Positions 7,257 through 13,224 of a stretch of 13,919 nt of DNA are shown in pieces. Source of the DNA: SKGA01 sp051819745 (GTDB taxonomy: Archaea; Nanobdellota; Nanobdellia; Woesearchaeales; SKGA01). Both the position numbers and the translations under genes were made by a program. Where the stretch lies: assembly GCA_051819745.1 (NCBI GenBank), contig JBNJGO010000025.1, positions 1 through 13,919 of the forward strand, written 5' to 3'. Every line of letters starts with the position of its first letter. The first letter of the stretch is position 1. Under the pieces are notes generated by a model, which was given only the letters and a program-made list of their open reading frames with translations, was not told where the DNA came from and ran no database searches.

Positions 7257-7305
7257 AAAAAACAACATAGATATTAAATAAACACATCAAATAAAGATTT
7301 TATTT
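7257..7305 (-). terminator. Possible terminator after the D-LDH gene
   Basis: Downstream of the ldh stop (7329) the minus strand has a 7-base A/T-only inverted repeat (7305-7299 with 7295-7289) and then a T6 run at 7262-7257. Archaeal termination on the T-run is plausible. The hairpin is weak and may mean nothing. Confidence 0.3.
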
Positions 7306-7328
7306 CAAACATAAGCATTCAAGTACAA

Positions 7329-8315
7329 TTATTGACGCTTGGCATTGAAAGAACAAATAGTATCGACAGTTGTTTGAAGAATTCGCTCTAACGCTTCTTT
7401 TGTGTAGAAAGCAAGGTGGGGTGTGATTATGACATTCTCACGGTGGAGTAAATCGTGATTTTTGACAATCATGCTTGTTCGTTCTTGATCGAGATGCTTA
7501 GAAAGTGCCAGTCGAGATTCTTGTTTTAGATCATCTTCTTGTTCGAGTACATCAAGACCAGCACCACCCACCATCCCCTCATCTAAAGCTTTGATAAGTG
7601 AAGCAGTGTCAATCAGTGGTCCACGACCAGTATTTACGATAATAACTCCTTTTTTCATCATTGAAAATTCTTGTTCTCCAAGGATATGACGCGTTCCAGA
7701 TACTAAAGGTAAATGAAGACTGATAAAATCTGATTTCTTGCACAAGTCTTCTTTTGAGACATACATGAATCCTAATTCGTGTGCCAGCGACTCATCTGGA
7801 TGAACATCTGATGCGATAACATTCATTTCAAAAGCTCGAGCATAGCGTATCATGTGTTGGCCGATATGTCCACAGCCAAGAATCCCTAGTGTTTTTCCTT
7901 TTAGATCGCGACCCATCAGACCATGGAAATCAAATTCGCAGTTTCTCGTTCGTCGTACTGCTTCAACAACATTTCTGTTAAGAGCTTGGAGCAGTCCGAA
8001 GGCATGTTCTGCAACAGTGTTTTGCCCGTAGAAAGGAACTGTTTTTATCTCGATATTTTTAGAATGAGCATACTCTGCATCGATGTGATCATAACCCGTG
8101 GACATGGTGGCGATTAGCTTAAGTTCAGGTATTGCATCAATAACTGCTTTAGTAACTTTCGAGAATACAAAAATAATAATCACATCAGCATCATAGTGTT
8201 GTTTGGCATTTGTTTGAGTAAGAACATCTTTTTCAAAGCGAAGTTCGTGATCAGATAATCTTTCTTTCAAATAGTTTTTTTCAAAGTCTTCAAGTGCAAA
8301 ACAGCTTATTTTCAT
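7329..8315 (-). CDS. ldhA: D-2-hydroxyacid dehydrogenase, probably D-lactate dehydrogenase
   Basis: A 328-residue NAD-dependent oxidoreductase, probably reducing pyruvate to D-lactate to re-oxidise NADH during fermentation. The family marks are STGYDHID, YGQNTVAEHAFGLL, the Rossmann GILGCGHIG (Gly147, Gly149, Gly152) with acidic Asp170 at the end of the second strand favouring NAD over NADP, and the catalytic set Arg231 (VNTGRGPLID), Glu260 (GLDVLEQED) and His300 (ITPHLAFYT). The EED-like acidic run and HLAFYT resemble D-LDH more than phosphoglycerate dehydrogenase, but another 2-hydroxyacid is possible. The start is the ATG at 8315 behind GGTGTG; a GTG at 8327 lies in that SD. It has its own promoter and is divergent from the next gene. 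Confidence 0.85.
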   Translation of the reverse strand: MKISCFALEDFEKNYLKERLSDHELRFEKDVLTQTNAKQHYDADVIIIFVFSKVTKAVIDAIPELKLIATMSTGYDHIDAEYAHSKNIEIKTVPFYGQNTVAEHAFGLLQALNRNVVEAVRRTRNCEFDFHGLMGRDLKGKTLGILGCGHIGQHMIRYARAFEMNVIASDVHPDESLAHELGFMYVSKEDLCKKSDFISLHLPLVSGTRHILGEQEFSMMKKGVIIVNTGRGPLIDTASLIKALDEGMVGGAGLDVLEQEDDLKQESRLALSKHLDQERTSMIVKNHDLLHRENVIITPHLAFYTKEALERILQTTVDTICSFNAKRQ

Positions 8316-8355
8316 AACACACACCACTCAAGTGAAGGTAATAAAAAACAACGAC

Positions 8356-8366
8356 CTTTATAAAAG
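8356..8366 (-). promoter_or_regulatory. TATA-like box of the D-LDH gene
   Basis: CTTTTATAAAG on the minus strand is centred 46 bases before the ATG at 8315, predicting a leader of about 20 bases that can hold the GGTG ribosome binding site. It shares the 172-base divergent gap with the promoter of the plus-strand gene. Confidence 0.55.
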
Positions 8367-8453
8367 TTGTTAAGGACTGATTTAATACAAGACAGAGGGC
8401 AAATTATAGATCAAGATTGTTTTTGATTATTTTCTAGCAGGATTATAAAAAGT

Positions 8454-8463
8454 TATTTAAATA
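8454..8463 (+). promoter_or_regulatory. TATA-like box of the phosphotransferase-fold gene (leaderless spacing)
   Basis: TATTTAAATA is centred about 29 bases before the ATG at 8488, and no SD lies in between, so a leaderless transcript is predicted. Confidence 0.55.
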
Positions 8464-8487
8464 AAGAACCCTGACATTTCTATTGTA

Positions 8488-9546
8488 ATGAAAAAAGAGG
8501 ATCTTCAAGAAATTTGTAATACGTTTGGTTTGGGCACTATTCGAGAAAAGAGTGTTAGTTCAAAAAATCATAACGGCACTATTTATAGAATAAAAGTTTC
8601 GAAAGGATCATTATTTCCGACTACAACTATCCTTCTAAAAGAACATGATCGCCATTCGTATACGCAATTACGATTAGCAAATAATATGTTAGAGGGCATT
8701 AAGAAATATGATGTCGTTCCAATCCATCTTCCTCTCAAAACACCTTCTGGAAAAACAACAGTTTTTAGTGATGGAAAATGGTATTCGGCATACAAAATTT
8801 CTTCAAACACGACACATGGCGTGAATCCTCAAACACTTACTAGTGAGCAAATAGCGTCTGCGGGAAAGACGTTGGCAAAATTTCATGCTATGGTCAAACA
8901 CCTCCCTCCTCAGGAAGAATTCCAATCGTATTGTTTTACATACTCTACTATCGTCAAAGCATTATCGTTTCAAGAACCATCAAAAACGGCGAGGTTTAAA
9001 CCTGAAATAAAGACCTTTTTAGAAGAAATTCTTGTTAAACTCCAACATCATTTTGAATTATATTTGAATGATTTGAAATTTGTTGATAAAAAGGGAGATT
9101 TGCAGTTGATTCATGGAACATTTTCTTCTGATGCGTTAGTATTTGATGAACAGGATATTGTAGGAATTATTGAAGGTGAAGGTGTTCGTTTTGATCATCC
9201 TGGTTATGATGTTATTTTTGCGATGCATTATTTTTCAAAAAGTGAGACTTCAAGATACAATCTTGATAGGTTGAAAACATTTCTTGATGCTTACAAGACT
9301 ATTTATAGCGAGTTAGAAATAGAACCTAAAGAAATAATGGTTTTTTTACGACATTCAAGACTTGATGTGATTGCAAATATTCTTCTTGAACACATTCTAA
9401 AGCAAGAAAAAATAGGAATGACAAGTATTCGTGAAGCAATTAAAGATCTTGAATATATAGAAAAAAATAAGCAAGCGATTCTTGAATTATTTGAACAAAC
9501 AAATATCTTGAAAAAACTATCCAGGCACAAGACAAACAGACAGTAA
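8488..9546 (+). CDS. APH/homoserine kinase-fold protein with altered catalytic residues
   Basis: A 352-residue protein of the aminoglycoside-phosphotransferase/homoserine kinase II fold. Support: a glycine-bearing N-lobe (NHNGTIYRIKV), a beta-3-type lysine (ILLKEH, Lys51), a hinge-like YSAYKI, the helix word AGKTLAKFHAMVKHLP, and a catalytic-loop region LIHGTFSSDALVF followed by VGIIEGEG and HPGYDV. In active members the loop reads HGD-x4-N and the metal site is an Asp. Here these are Thr211, Ala216 and Glu229, so phosphotransfer by the usual mechanism is doubtful. The C-terminal third is helical and basic (KKLSRHKTNRQ). The substrate, if any, is unknown. The downstream nuclease gene has its own promoter starting at this gene's stop codon. 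Confidence 0.72.
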   Translation: MKKEDLQEICNTFGLGTIREKSVSSKNHNGTIYRIKVSKGSLFPTTTILLKEHDRHSYTQLRLANNMLEGIKKYDVVPIHLPLKTPSGKTTVFSDGKWYSAYKISSNTTHGVNPQTLTSEQIASAGKTLAKFHAMVKHLPPQEEFQSYCFTYSTIVKALSFQEPSKTARFKPEIKTFLEEILVKLQHHFELYLNDLKFVDKKGDLQLIHGTFSSDALVFDEQDIVGIIEGEGVRFDHPGYDVIFAMHYFSKSETSRYNLDRLKTFLDAYKTIYSELEIEPKEIMVFLRHSRLDVIANILLEHILKQEKIGMTSIREAIKDLEYIEKNKQAILELFEQTNILKKLSRHKTNRQ

Positions 9547-9557
9547 CTTTTTAAAAC
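9547..9557 (+). promoter_or_regulatory. TATA-like box of the nuclease gene (leaderless spacing)
   Basis: CTTTTTAAAAC begins just after the TAA of the preceding gene and is centred 27 bases before the ATG at 9579. No SD is present in the 32-base gap, so a leaderless transcript is predicted. Confidence 0.5.
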
Positions 9558-9578
9558 AAACCATACTTCTTCGTCTTC

Positions 9579-10433
9579 ATGGGAAAAAAAAAGATGCAAT
9601 CACCAAGTTCTATAAACATGTATTTACAATGTCCTCGAAAGTATTTTTTCAGATATAAACTTCGAATGCCAACAAAACCTTCAATTCATCTTGTTAGGGG
9701 TTCTGTAGCACATCTTGCTTTAGAAAAATTTTATTCTATCGTTCCTGAAGTCGTTGGTGATGAATACAAGAAAAATCTTAAAACCATTTTATTGCAATTA
9801 CTTGATAAATGTTGGGGCGAGTCCAAAGAAGAATTTGACGAGTTAGATATTAGTAAAGATCAAATTGAAGAGTTTTATATACAAACAAGAATGATGATGG
9901 AAAATCATCTCGAACTCATATTCAATCGTTTAGATGCTAAGATAAAAAAAGGGAAAACATTTCCGGAAGCATTTAGCGAAATAACACCTGATGTTGAAGC
10001 AGAATATATTTCTTGGGATCATTATGTTAAGGGATTTATTGATATTGTTGAAAACGATGAAGGTAAAGTTCGACTGATGGATTATAAAACGTCAAAGAAA
10101 AATATCCTTAATGATCAATATAGATTACAATTAGCTATTTATGCGATGCTCTATAAAGAAAAACATAATAAGCTTCCTGACGAAGTAGGTATTTATTTCT
10201 TAAAATTCAAGGGAGCTGATGAGGAGATCGCACTTAAAGCTGATGAAGAATTGTATCAACATGCAGTGTTTCATATAGAACAAATCCATCTTTCCACATC
10301 ATCGGATAATATTGGAGAATATCCTCAACAAAAAAGTCCGTTGTGTAATTGGTGTGATTATTATGATTATTGTTTCAAGAAAAAACCTATTCCTGAAAAA
10401 CCTCTTGAATATAAAAAACCATTCAAGAAATAA
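9579..10433 (+). CDS. PD-(D/E)XK nuclease with Cas4/AddB-like four-cysteine cluster
   Basis: A 284-residue protein of the RecB/Cas4 nuclease superfamily (PDDEXK_1-like). The N-terminus SPSSINMYLQCPRKYFFRY supplies Cys18. RGSVAHLALEKFY gives the conserved His45. The metal-binding core is GFIDIVE (Asp155) and LMDYKTSK (Asp168, Lys170), followed by QLAIYA (Gln184). The C-terminal CNWCDYYDYC supplies Cys256, Cys259 and Cys265. Together these are the four ligands expected for the 4Fe-4S cluster that pins the ends of the nuclease domain in Cas4 and AddB. All active-site residues are present, so it should be active on DNA. No helicase, cas1/cas2 or CRISPR array is in the window, so it is a solo nuclease here, and a repair role is the cautious guess. 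The tail is lysine-rich. Its stop is 10 bases from the stop of the convergent gpm gene. Confidence 0.85.
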   Translation: MGKKKMQSPSSINMYLQCPRKYFFRYKLRMPTKPSIHLVRGSVAHLALEKFYSIVPEVVGDEYKKNLKTILLQLLDKCWGESKEEFDELDISKDQIEEFYIQTRMMMENHLELIFNRLDAKIKKGKTFPEAFSEITPDVEAEYISWDHYVKGFIDIVENDEGKVRLMDYKTSKKNILNDQYRLQLAIYAMLYKEKHNKLPDEVGIYFLKFKGADEEIALKADEELYQHAVFHIEQIHLSTSSDNIGEYPQQKSPLCNWCDYYDYCFKKKPIPEKPLEYKKPFKK

Positions 10434-10443
10434 GAGATGAAAA

Positions 10444-11178
10444 TCATAACCCTTGTTGGTGACGTTTACTAGCGTTCCAGTCAACAGGTCTATTGAATGA
10501 ATGAACATGATCGACTTTTTCTAAAGTACCTTCATCATTCATTTCATAATGTATTGGTTTTCCGGTTTTGAGTTCGAGATGAGGAATTTCTTGTTCTGAA
10601 ATATCATCCAAGTATTTTATAATCGCTCTCAAACTGTTTCCGTGAGCCGAGACGAGAATATTTTTTCCTTTTTTGAGAAGTGGAAGAATCTGTTTTTTGA
10701 AGTAGGGAACTGACCGGTTATATACATCTTCCAGAGATTCTCCTTCTGGAGGTCTGATAGCATAGCTTCGTCGCCATATGAATACTTGTTTTTCACCGTA
10801 ATGGTTTTTCATATCTTGCTTGTTTTTTCCTTGAAGCGCACCATAATAGCGTTCATTAAGAGCTTCATTTGAATAAATTGGAATCTCATTTTCTTCAATA
10901 ACGTGATGGTTGTGTTTTGACCAGGATTTTCGTTTGTCAGATGTATGTTGGAAAATACCTGTTTTTTGTTGGTGAGCGAGTACGATAAGAAGGGTTTCGT
11001 GTGCTCGAACTAGTTTTGAAGTGAATGCAACATCATAAGAAAGAGAATTCATTCGTTCTCCTGCAATTTGCGCTTCATGTATTCCCACTTCTGTTAGGGG
11101 AACATCAACCCATCCAGTGAATTTGTTGTCGACATTCCACCTACTTTCACCATGACGTATTAATGTTAGATAACCCAT
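10444..11178 (-). CDS. gpmA: 2,3-bisphosphoglycerate-dependent phosphoglycerate mutase
   Basis: Interconverts 3- and 2-phosphoglycerate in glycolysis and gluconeogenesis via a phospho-histidine. The 244-residue product has LIRHGES (Arg8, phospho-acceptor His9), NKFTGWVDVPLTE, SKLVRAHET (Arg58), LNERYYGALQG (Glu109), and AHGNSLRAIIKYLD (His179). Two differences from the E. coli enzyme are visible. About 24 extra residues, His/Lys/Ser-rich, lie between Arg58 and Glu109. The loop between the PP pair and ESLEDVYNR is some 25 residues shorter. The start is the ATG at 11178, preceded by GAGGTGAG at six bases. Many archaea use the unrelated cofactor-independent mutase instead. With tpi nearby it forms part of a scattered glycolytic set. 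Confidence 0.9.
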   Translation of the reverse strand: MGYLTLIRHGESRWNVDNKFTGWVDVPLTEVGIHEAQIAGERMNSLSYDVAFTSKLVRAHETLLIVLAHQQKTGIFQHTSDKRKSWSKHNHHVIEENEIPIYSNEALNERYYGALQGKNKQDMKNHYGEKQVFIWRRSYAIRPPEGESLEDVYNRSVPYFKKQILPLLKKGKNILVSAHGNSLRAIIKYLDDISEQEIPHLELKTGKPIHYEMNDEGTLEKVDHVHSFNRPVDWNASKRHQQGL

Positions 11179-11214
11179 ACACAACTCACCTCTGCATTTA
11201 AAAGAAGCAAACGA

Positions 11215-11224
11215 CTTTATAAAA
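11215..11224 (-). promoter_or_regulatory. TATA-like box of gpmA
   Basis: TTTTATAAAG on the minus strand is centred 42 bases before the ATG at 11178. The predicted leader of about 16 bases contains the GAGGTGAG ribosome binding site. Confidence 0.55.
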
Positions 11225-11296
11225 TATGTGGTTGTCACATGAAAAAATACTGAAAATATTAATTTAACTACTATTTAGTGATAATAAAATAGAAAC

Positions 11297-11305
11297 ATTT
11301 AAATA
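11297..11305 (+). promoter_or_regulatory. TATA-like box of the signal peptidase-like gene
   Basis: ATTTAAATA is centred 29 bases before the ATG at 11330, the spacing seen at other leaderless genes here. A weak GTGA four bases before the ATG would lie upstream of, or at, the predicted transcript start. Confidence 0.5.
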
Positions 11306-11329
11306 ATAGTTGTCCTTAATAAGTGACAT

Positions 11330-11824
11330 ATGTCTACACGTGTTATTTGGATAGTTGTGATTATGTTCACAGCAGGATTTTTGTCTGCAAGTCTACTTCA
11401 AGGAACAACTCTTGCTCAAAGCGCGGAATTGAATATACCAAGCAGAGGAGGGGTCGAACGAGATTCTCCAGGAGATTATATTAAAACAGACCAAATAAAG
11501 GTGTATGATGAAAAAATAGAAATCAATGTTAAAAACGCCAAATGGGCTATTTTAGCAGATACTAATTCTATGGACCCTGTTTTAGACAAGGAAGCAAGCG
11601 TTTTACAGTTTGTGCCAACTTCACCAGATGAGATACAGCGAGGAGATATTATCTCATATAATAGTAATGAAAGCAATACACGAATAATACATCGCGTTGT
11701 TTACAAAGGAACTGACGAGGATGGAACATATTTTATTGTGAAAGGAGACAACAACAAGGAATCAGATCCTGGAAAGGTTCGCTTTGGACAGGTCGAAAGA
11801 GTTCTTTTTGGAATTATCTATTAA
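11330..11824 (+). CDS. S26 signal peptidase-like membrane serine protease (Sec11-type residues)
   Basis: A 164-residue protein with one N-terminal hydrophobic segment (residues 5-23), a linker of about 50 residues, and an S26/S24-type beta catalytic domain. The residues match the archaeal/ER class that uses Ser-His-Asp rather than bacterial Ser-Lys: DTNSMDP (Ser80), IIHRVV (His121) and VKGDNNKESDP (Asp140, Asp146), ending in GQVERVLFGIIY. It probably acts on the outer face of the membrane. In ordinary signal peptidases the Ser lies close after the membrane helix; here the polar spacer (about 24-75) is unusually long, so it may be a specialised protease rather than the main signal peptidase. 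TLAQSAEL could itself be a cleavage site. Its last 11 bases overlap the end of tpi on the other strand. Confidence 0.78.
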   Translation: MSTRVIWIVVIMFTAGFLSASLLQGTTLAQSAELNIPSRGGVERDSPGDYIKTDQIKVYDEKIEINVKNAKWAILADTNSMDPVLDKEASVLQFVPTSPDEIQRGDIISYNSNESNTRIIHRVVYKGTDEDGTYFIVKGDNNKESDPGKVRFGQVERVLFGIIY

Positions 11825-12494
11825 TGTTAACTCCCGAAGCTAAATCTTGTAATGCTTGAAGTTGATCTTTAGCTTTTGTAACTCCACTTGCAATAAGAAC
11901 ACCACGAGCACCGAGTTCTAATGCTTTTTGTACATCAGTTCCTGTTTTTACACCTGCACCACAAAGTATAGGAATAGAAGAATTGACCGATTCCACAGCA
12001 GAAACAGTTGATGAAATAATAGTAGGATCAGCCGTTGTTACCGAAATATCCCCTCCAATAAGTTCTGGCGGTTCAATAGCTATAACATCAGGTCCTAACT
12101 GCGCAACCTGTTTCGCTTCATCAACATCTTTAACACAGACAACACTAAGCATATCATGATTATCAAGAAGTTCAATTGATTGTTTTATAATATCAATAGA
12201 AACACGATCTTCTGAATGATTTATCAAACTACCACGAGCACCATTTTCTTGAAGTGATTTTATATTGAGTTTCCCAGTGTGACTTCCTGCCGAATCAACA
12301 TCAATATGTTGTGCAAGAAGAGAAACACCATGTTGATTACAACGGTAAATATCAGCTGGTTGCGGACAACAAGTTATCGAAACACCTGTTGAATCAGTGA
12401 CAGAACGACAATAGTTCACGAGTTTTTCTGCACCACTAGCAGTTGTTTGTTCGTACGTCTTGAAATTAATCATAATAGTTGGTAGTTCAAACAT
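11814..12494 (-). CDS. tpiA: Triosephosphate isomerase, archaeal type
   Basis: Interconverts dihydroxyacetone phosphate and glyceraldehyde 3-phosphate. At 226 residues it has the short archaeal form. The catalytic residues are Asn10 and Lys12 (INFKTY), His93 (INHSED) and Glu141 (IAIEPPELIG). The phosphate-binding words near the end are GAGVKTGTDV and GVLIASGVTKAKD. The start is the ATG at 12494 because GTGATACT immediately precedes it; an in-frame ATG at 12563 would add an unlikely hydrophobic extension overlapping the promoter, and MINFKTY at residue 8 is a shorter alternative. The 17 bases at 12512-12496 are identical to a word in the pilin-operon promoter. The gene runs tail-to-tail into the protease gene. 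Confidence 0.94.
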   Translation of the reverse strand: MFELPTIMINFKTYEQTTASGAEKLVNYCRSVTDSTGVSITCCPQPADIYRCNQHGVSLLAQHIDVDSAGSHTGKLNIKSLQENGARGSLINHSEDRVSIDIIKQSIELLDNHDMLSVVCVKDVDEAKQVAQLGPDVIAIEPPELIGGDISVTTADPTIISSTVSAVESVNSSIPILCGAGVKTGTDVQKALELGARGVLIASGVTKAKDQLQALQDLASGVNINR

Positions 12495-12495
12495 A

Positions 12496-12533
12496 AGTAT
12501 CACAACACAGTACAAGAGTATGTTGTTTTTAAA
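12496..12533 (-). promoter_or_regulatory. Promoter of tpiA with shared 17-base word
   Basis: TTTAAAAA (12533-12526) on the minus strand is centred 36 bases before the ATG and predicts a leader of about 10 bases. TACTGTGTTGTGATACT (12512-12496) spans the predicted start and includes the GTGAT ribosome binding site. The same word lies at 1590-1574. Confidence 0.5.
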
Positions 12534-12612
12534 CATTGCGACAGGAACAGTAAAAAAAAACATAAACGATAGTACAAAAAGCGATAAAACATAGTAACAA
12601 AATAAAACGAGA

Positions 12613-12630
12613 AAAAATGTGGAGAAAAAT
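12613..12630 (-). terminator. T-rich tract after the uridine kinase-like gene
   Basis: Just after the stop of the kinase gene the minus strand has a T5 and then a T6 run separated by a short C/A-containing spacer. This suits archaeal oligo-T termination before the separate tpiA promoter. Confidence 0.4.
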
Positions 12631-12638
12631 AAACGAAT

Positions 12639-13217
12639 TTAGTTGGAAGTTATATCCATATATATTTCGTTTGCAATATGTTCAGGGTTGATCGCCCCAT
12701 CAAAAATACTATCTGCTTTTTCTTTTTGCTTCGCGCCAAAACGAGCCCATTCTTGTTTTCCTATAAGAACAAACTCTTTATCTCGCTGGTCACCATCTCG
12801 TTTTAGACGCCGAGAAACAGATAGTTCGAAAGGAATATCTATAAAATATTTTTTGTCAAAGATTTGTTCAAGTCGAGGATAATTGAAAATATGAAATCCT
12901 TCAACGATGAGATATTGTTTTTTATGAAACACCTTAGCAACTTGAGATTTACCTTTGTTCGTTTCAAGTTCGATACCTTTGGCAGTTCCTGTTGTGTCAA
13001 GTTCTTCAATAAGTGAAGCTACTTTGTTTCCATCATATTGATGTGGACGTTCAAAACTCCGTATTGTTACATTGTCAACAGTAATATATGTCTTTTCACA
13101 TCCCGAAATATAATATAAATCGACATGAATAATATCGCAATGGAGTTTTTTAGAAAGCGCCTTCGCTACAGAAGATTTTCCACTACAACTAGGTCCACAA
13201 ATACCTATTATTTCCAT
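12639..13217 (-). CDS. Uridine kinase-like P-loop kinase
   Basis: A 192-residue nucleoside-kinase-type P-loop protein. It has a Walker A GPSCSGKS (residues 8-15), a DLYY acidic site (Asp33) where uridine kinases bind the nucleoside hydroxyl and metal, the FERPHQYDG stretch (comparable to the FDHP region of uridine and nicotinamide riboside kinases), EGFHIF (Glu107) as a Walker B-like strand, and a basic lid RRLKRDGDQRD (136-146). The likely substrates are uridine/cytidine or nicotinamide riboside; sequence alone does not separate these. The start is the ATG at 13217, giving the expected MEIIGICGPS beginning; an earlier in-frame start would overlap lgt. It begins seven bases after the lgt stop, so the two are probably co-transcribed. 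The word before the ATG is GATACTG rather than a strong SD. Confidence 0.82.
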   Translation of the reverse strand: MEIIGICGPSCSGKSSVAKALSKKLHCDIIHVDLYYISGCEKTYITVDNVTIRSFERPHQYDGNKVASLIEELDTTGTAKGIELETNKGKSQVAKVFHKKQYLIVEGFHIFNYPRLEQIFDKKYFIDIPFELSVSRRLKRDGDQRDKEFVLIGKQEWARFGAKQKEKADSIFDGAINPEHIANEIYMDITSN

Positions 13218-13224
13218 CAGTATC

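Noticed and set aside
7289..7305. 7-base A/T inverted repeat as a regulatory hairpin
   Set aside because: It contains only A/T pairs and such repeats are expected by chance in sequence this AT-rich; kept only as part of a weak terminator call.
8316..8487. Possible RNA gene in the divergent gap
   Set aside because: No cloverleaf, no GC-rich block and no conserved tRNA words; two back-to-back promoters account for what is seen.
9579..10433. Possibility that the Cas4-like nuclease marks a CRISPR locus
   Set aside because: No direct-repeat array, cas1 or cas2 is seen on either strand; similar solo nucleases are common.
12495..12563. A longer tpiA start adding 23 hydrophobic residues
   Set aside because: The extension covers the TATA-like box and ribosome binding site; archaeal Tpi normally begins just before the INFKTY strand.
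12643..12882. A 79-codon plus-strand ORF
   Set aside because: It is antisense to the P-loop kinase, whose conserved motifs define the coding frame.
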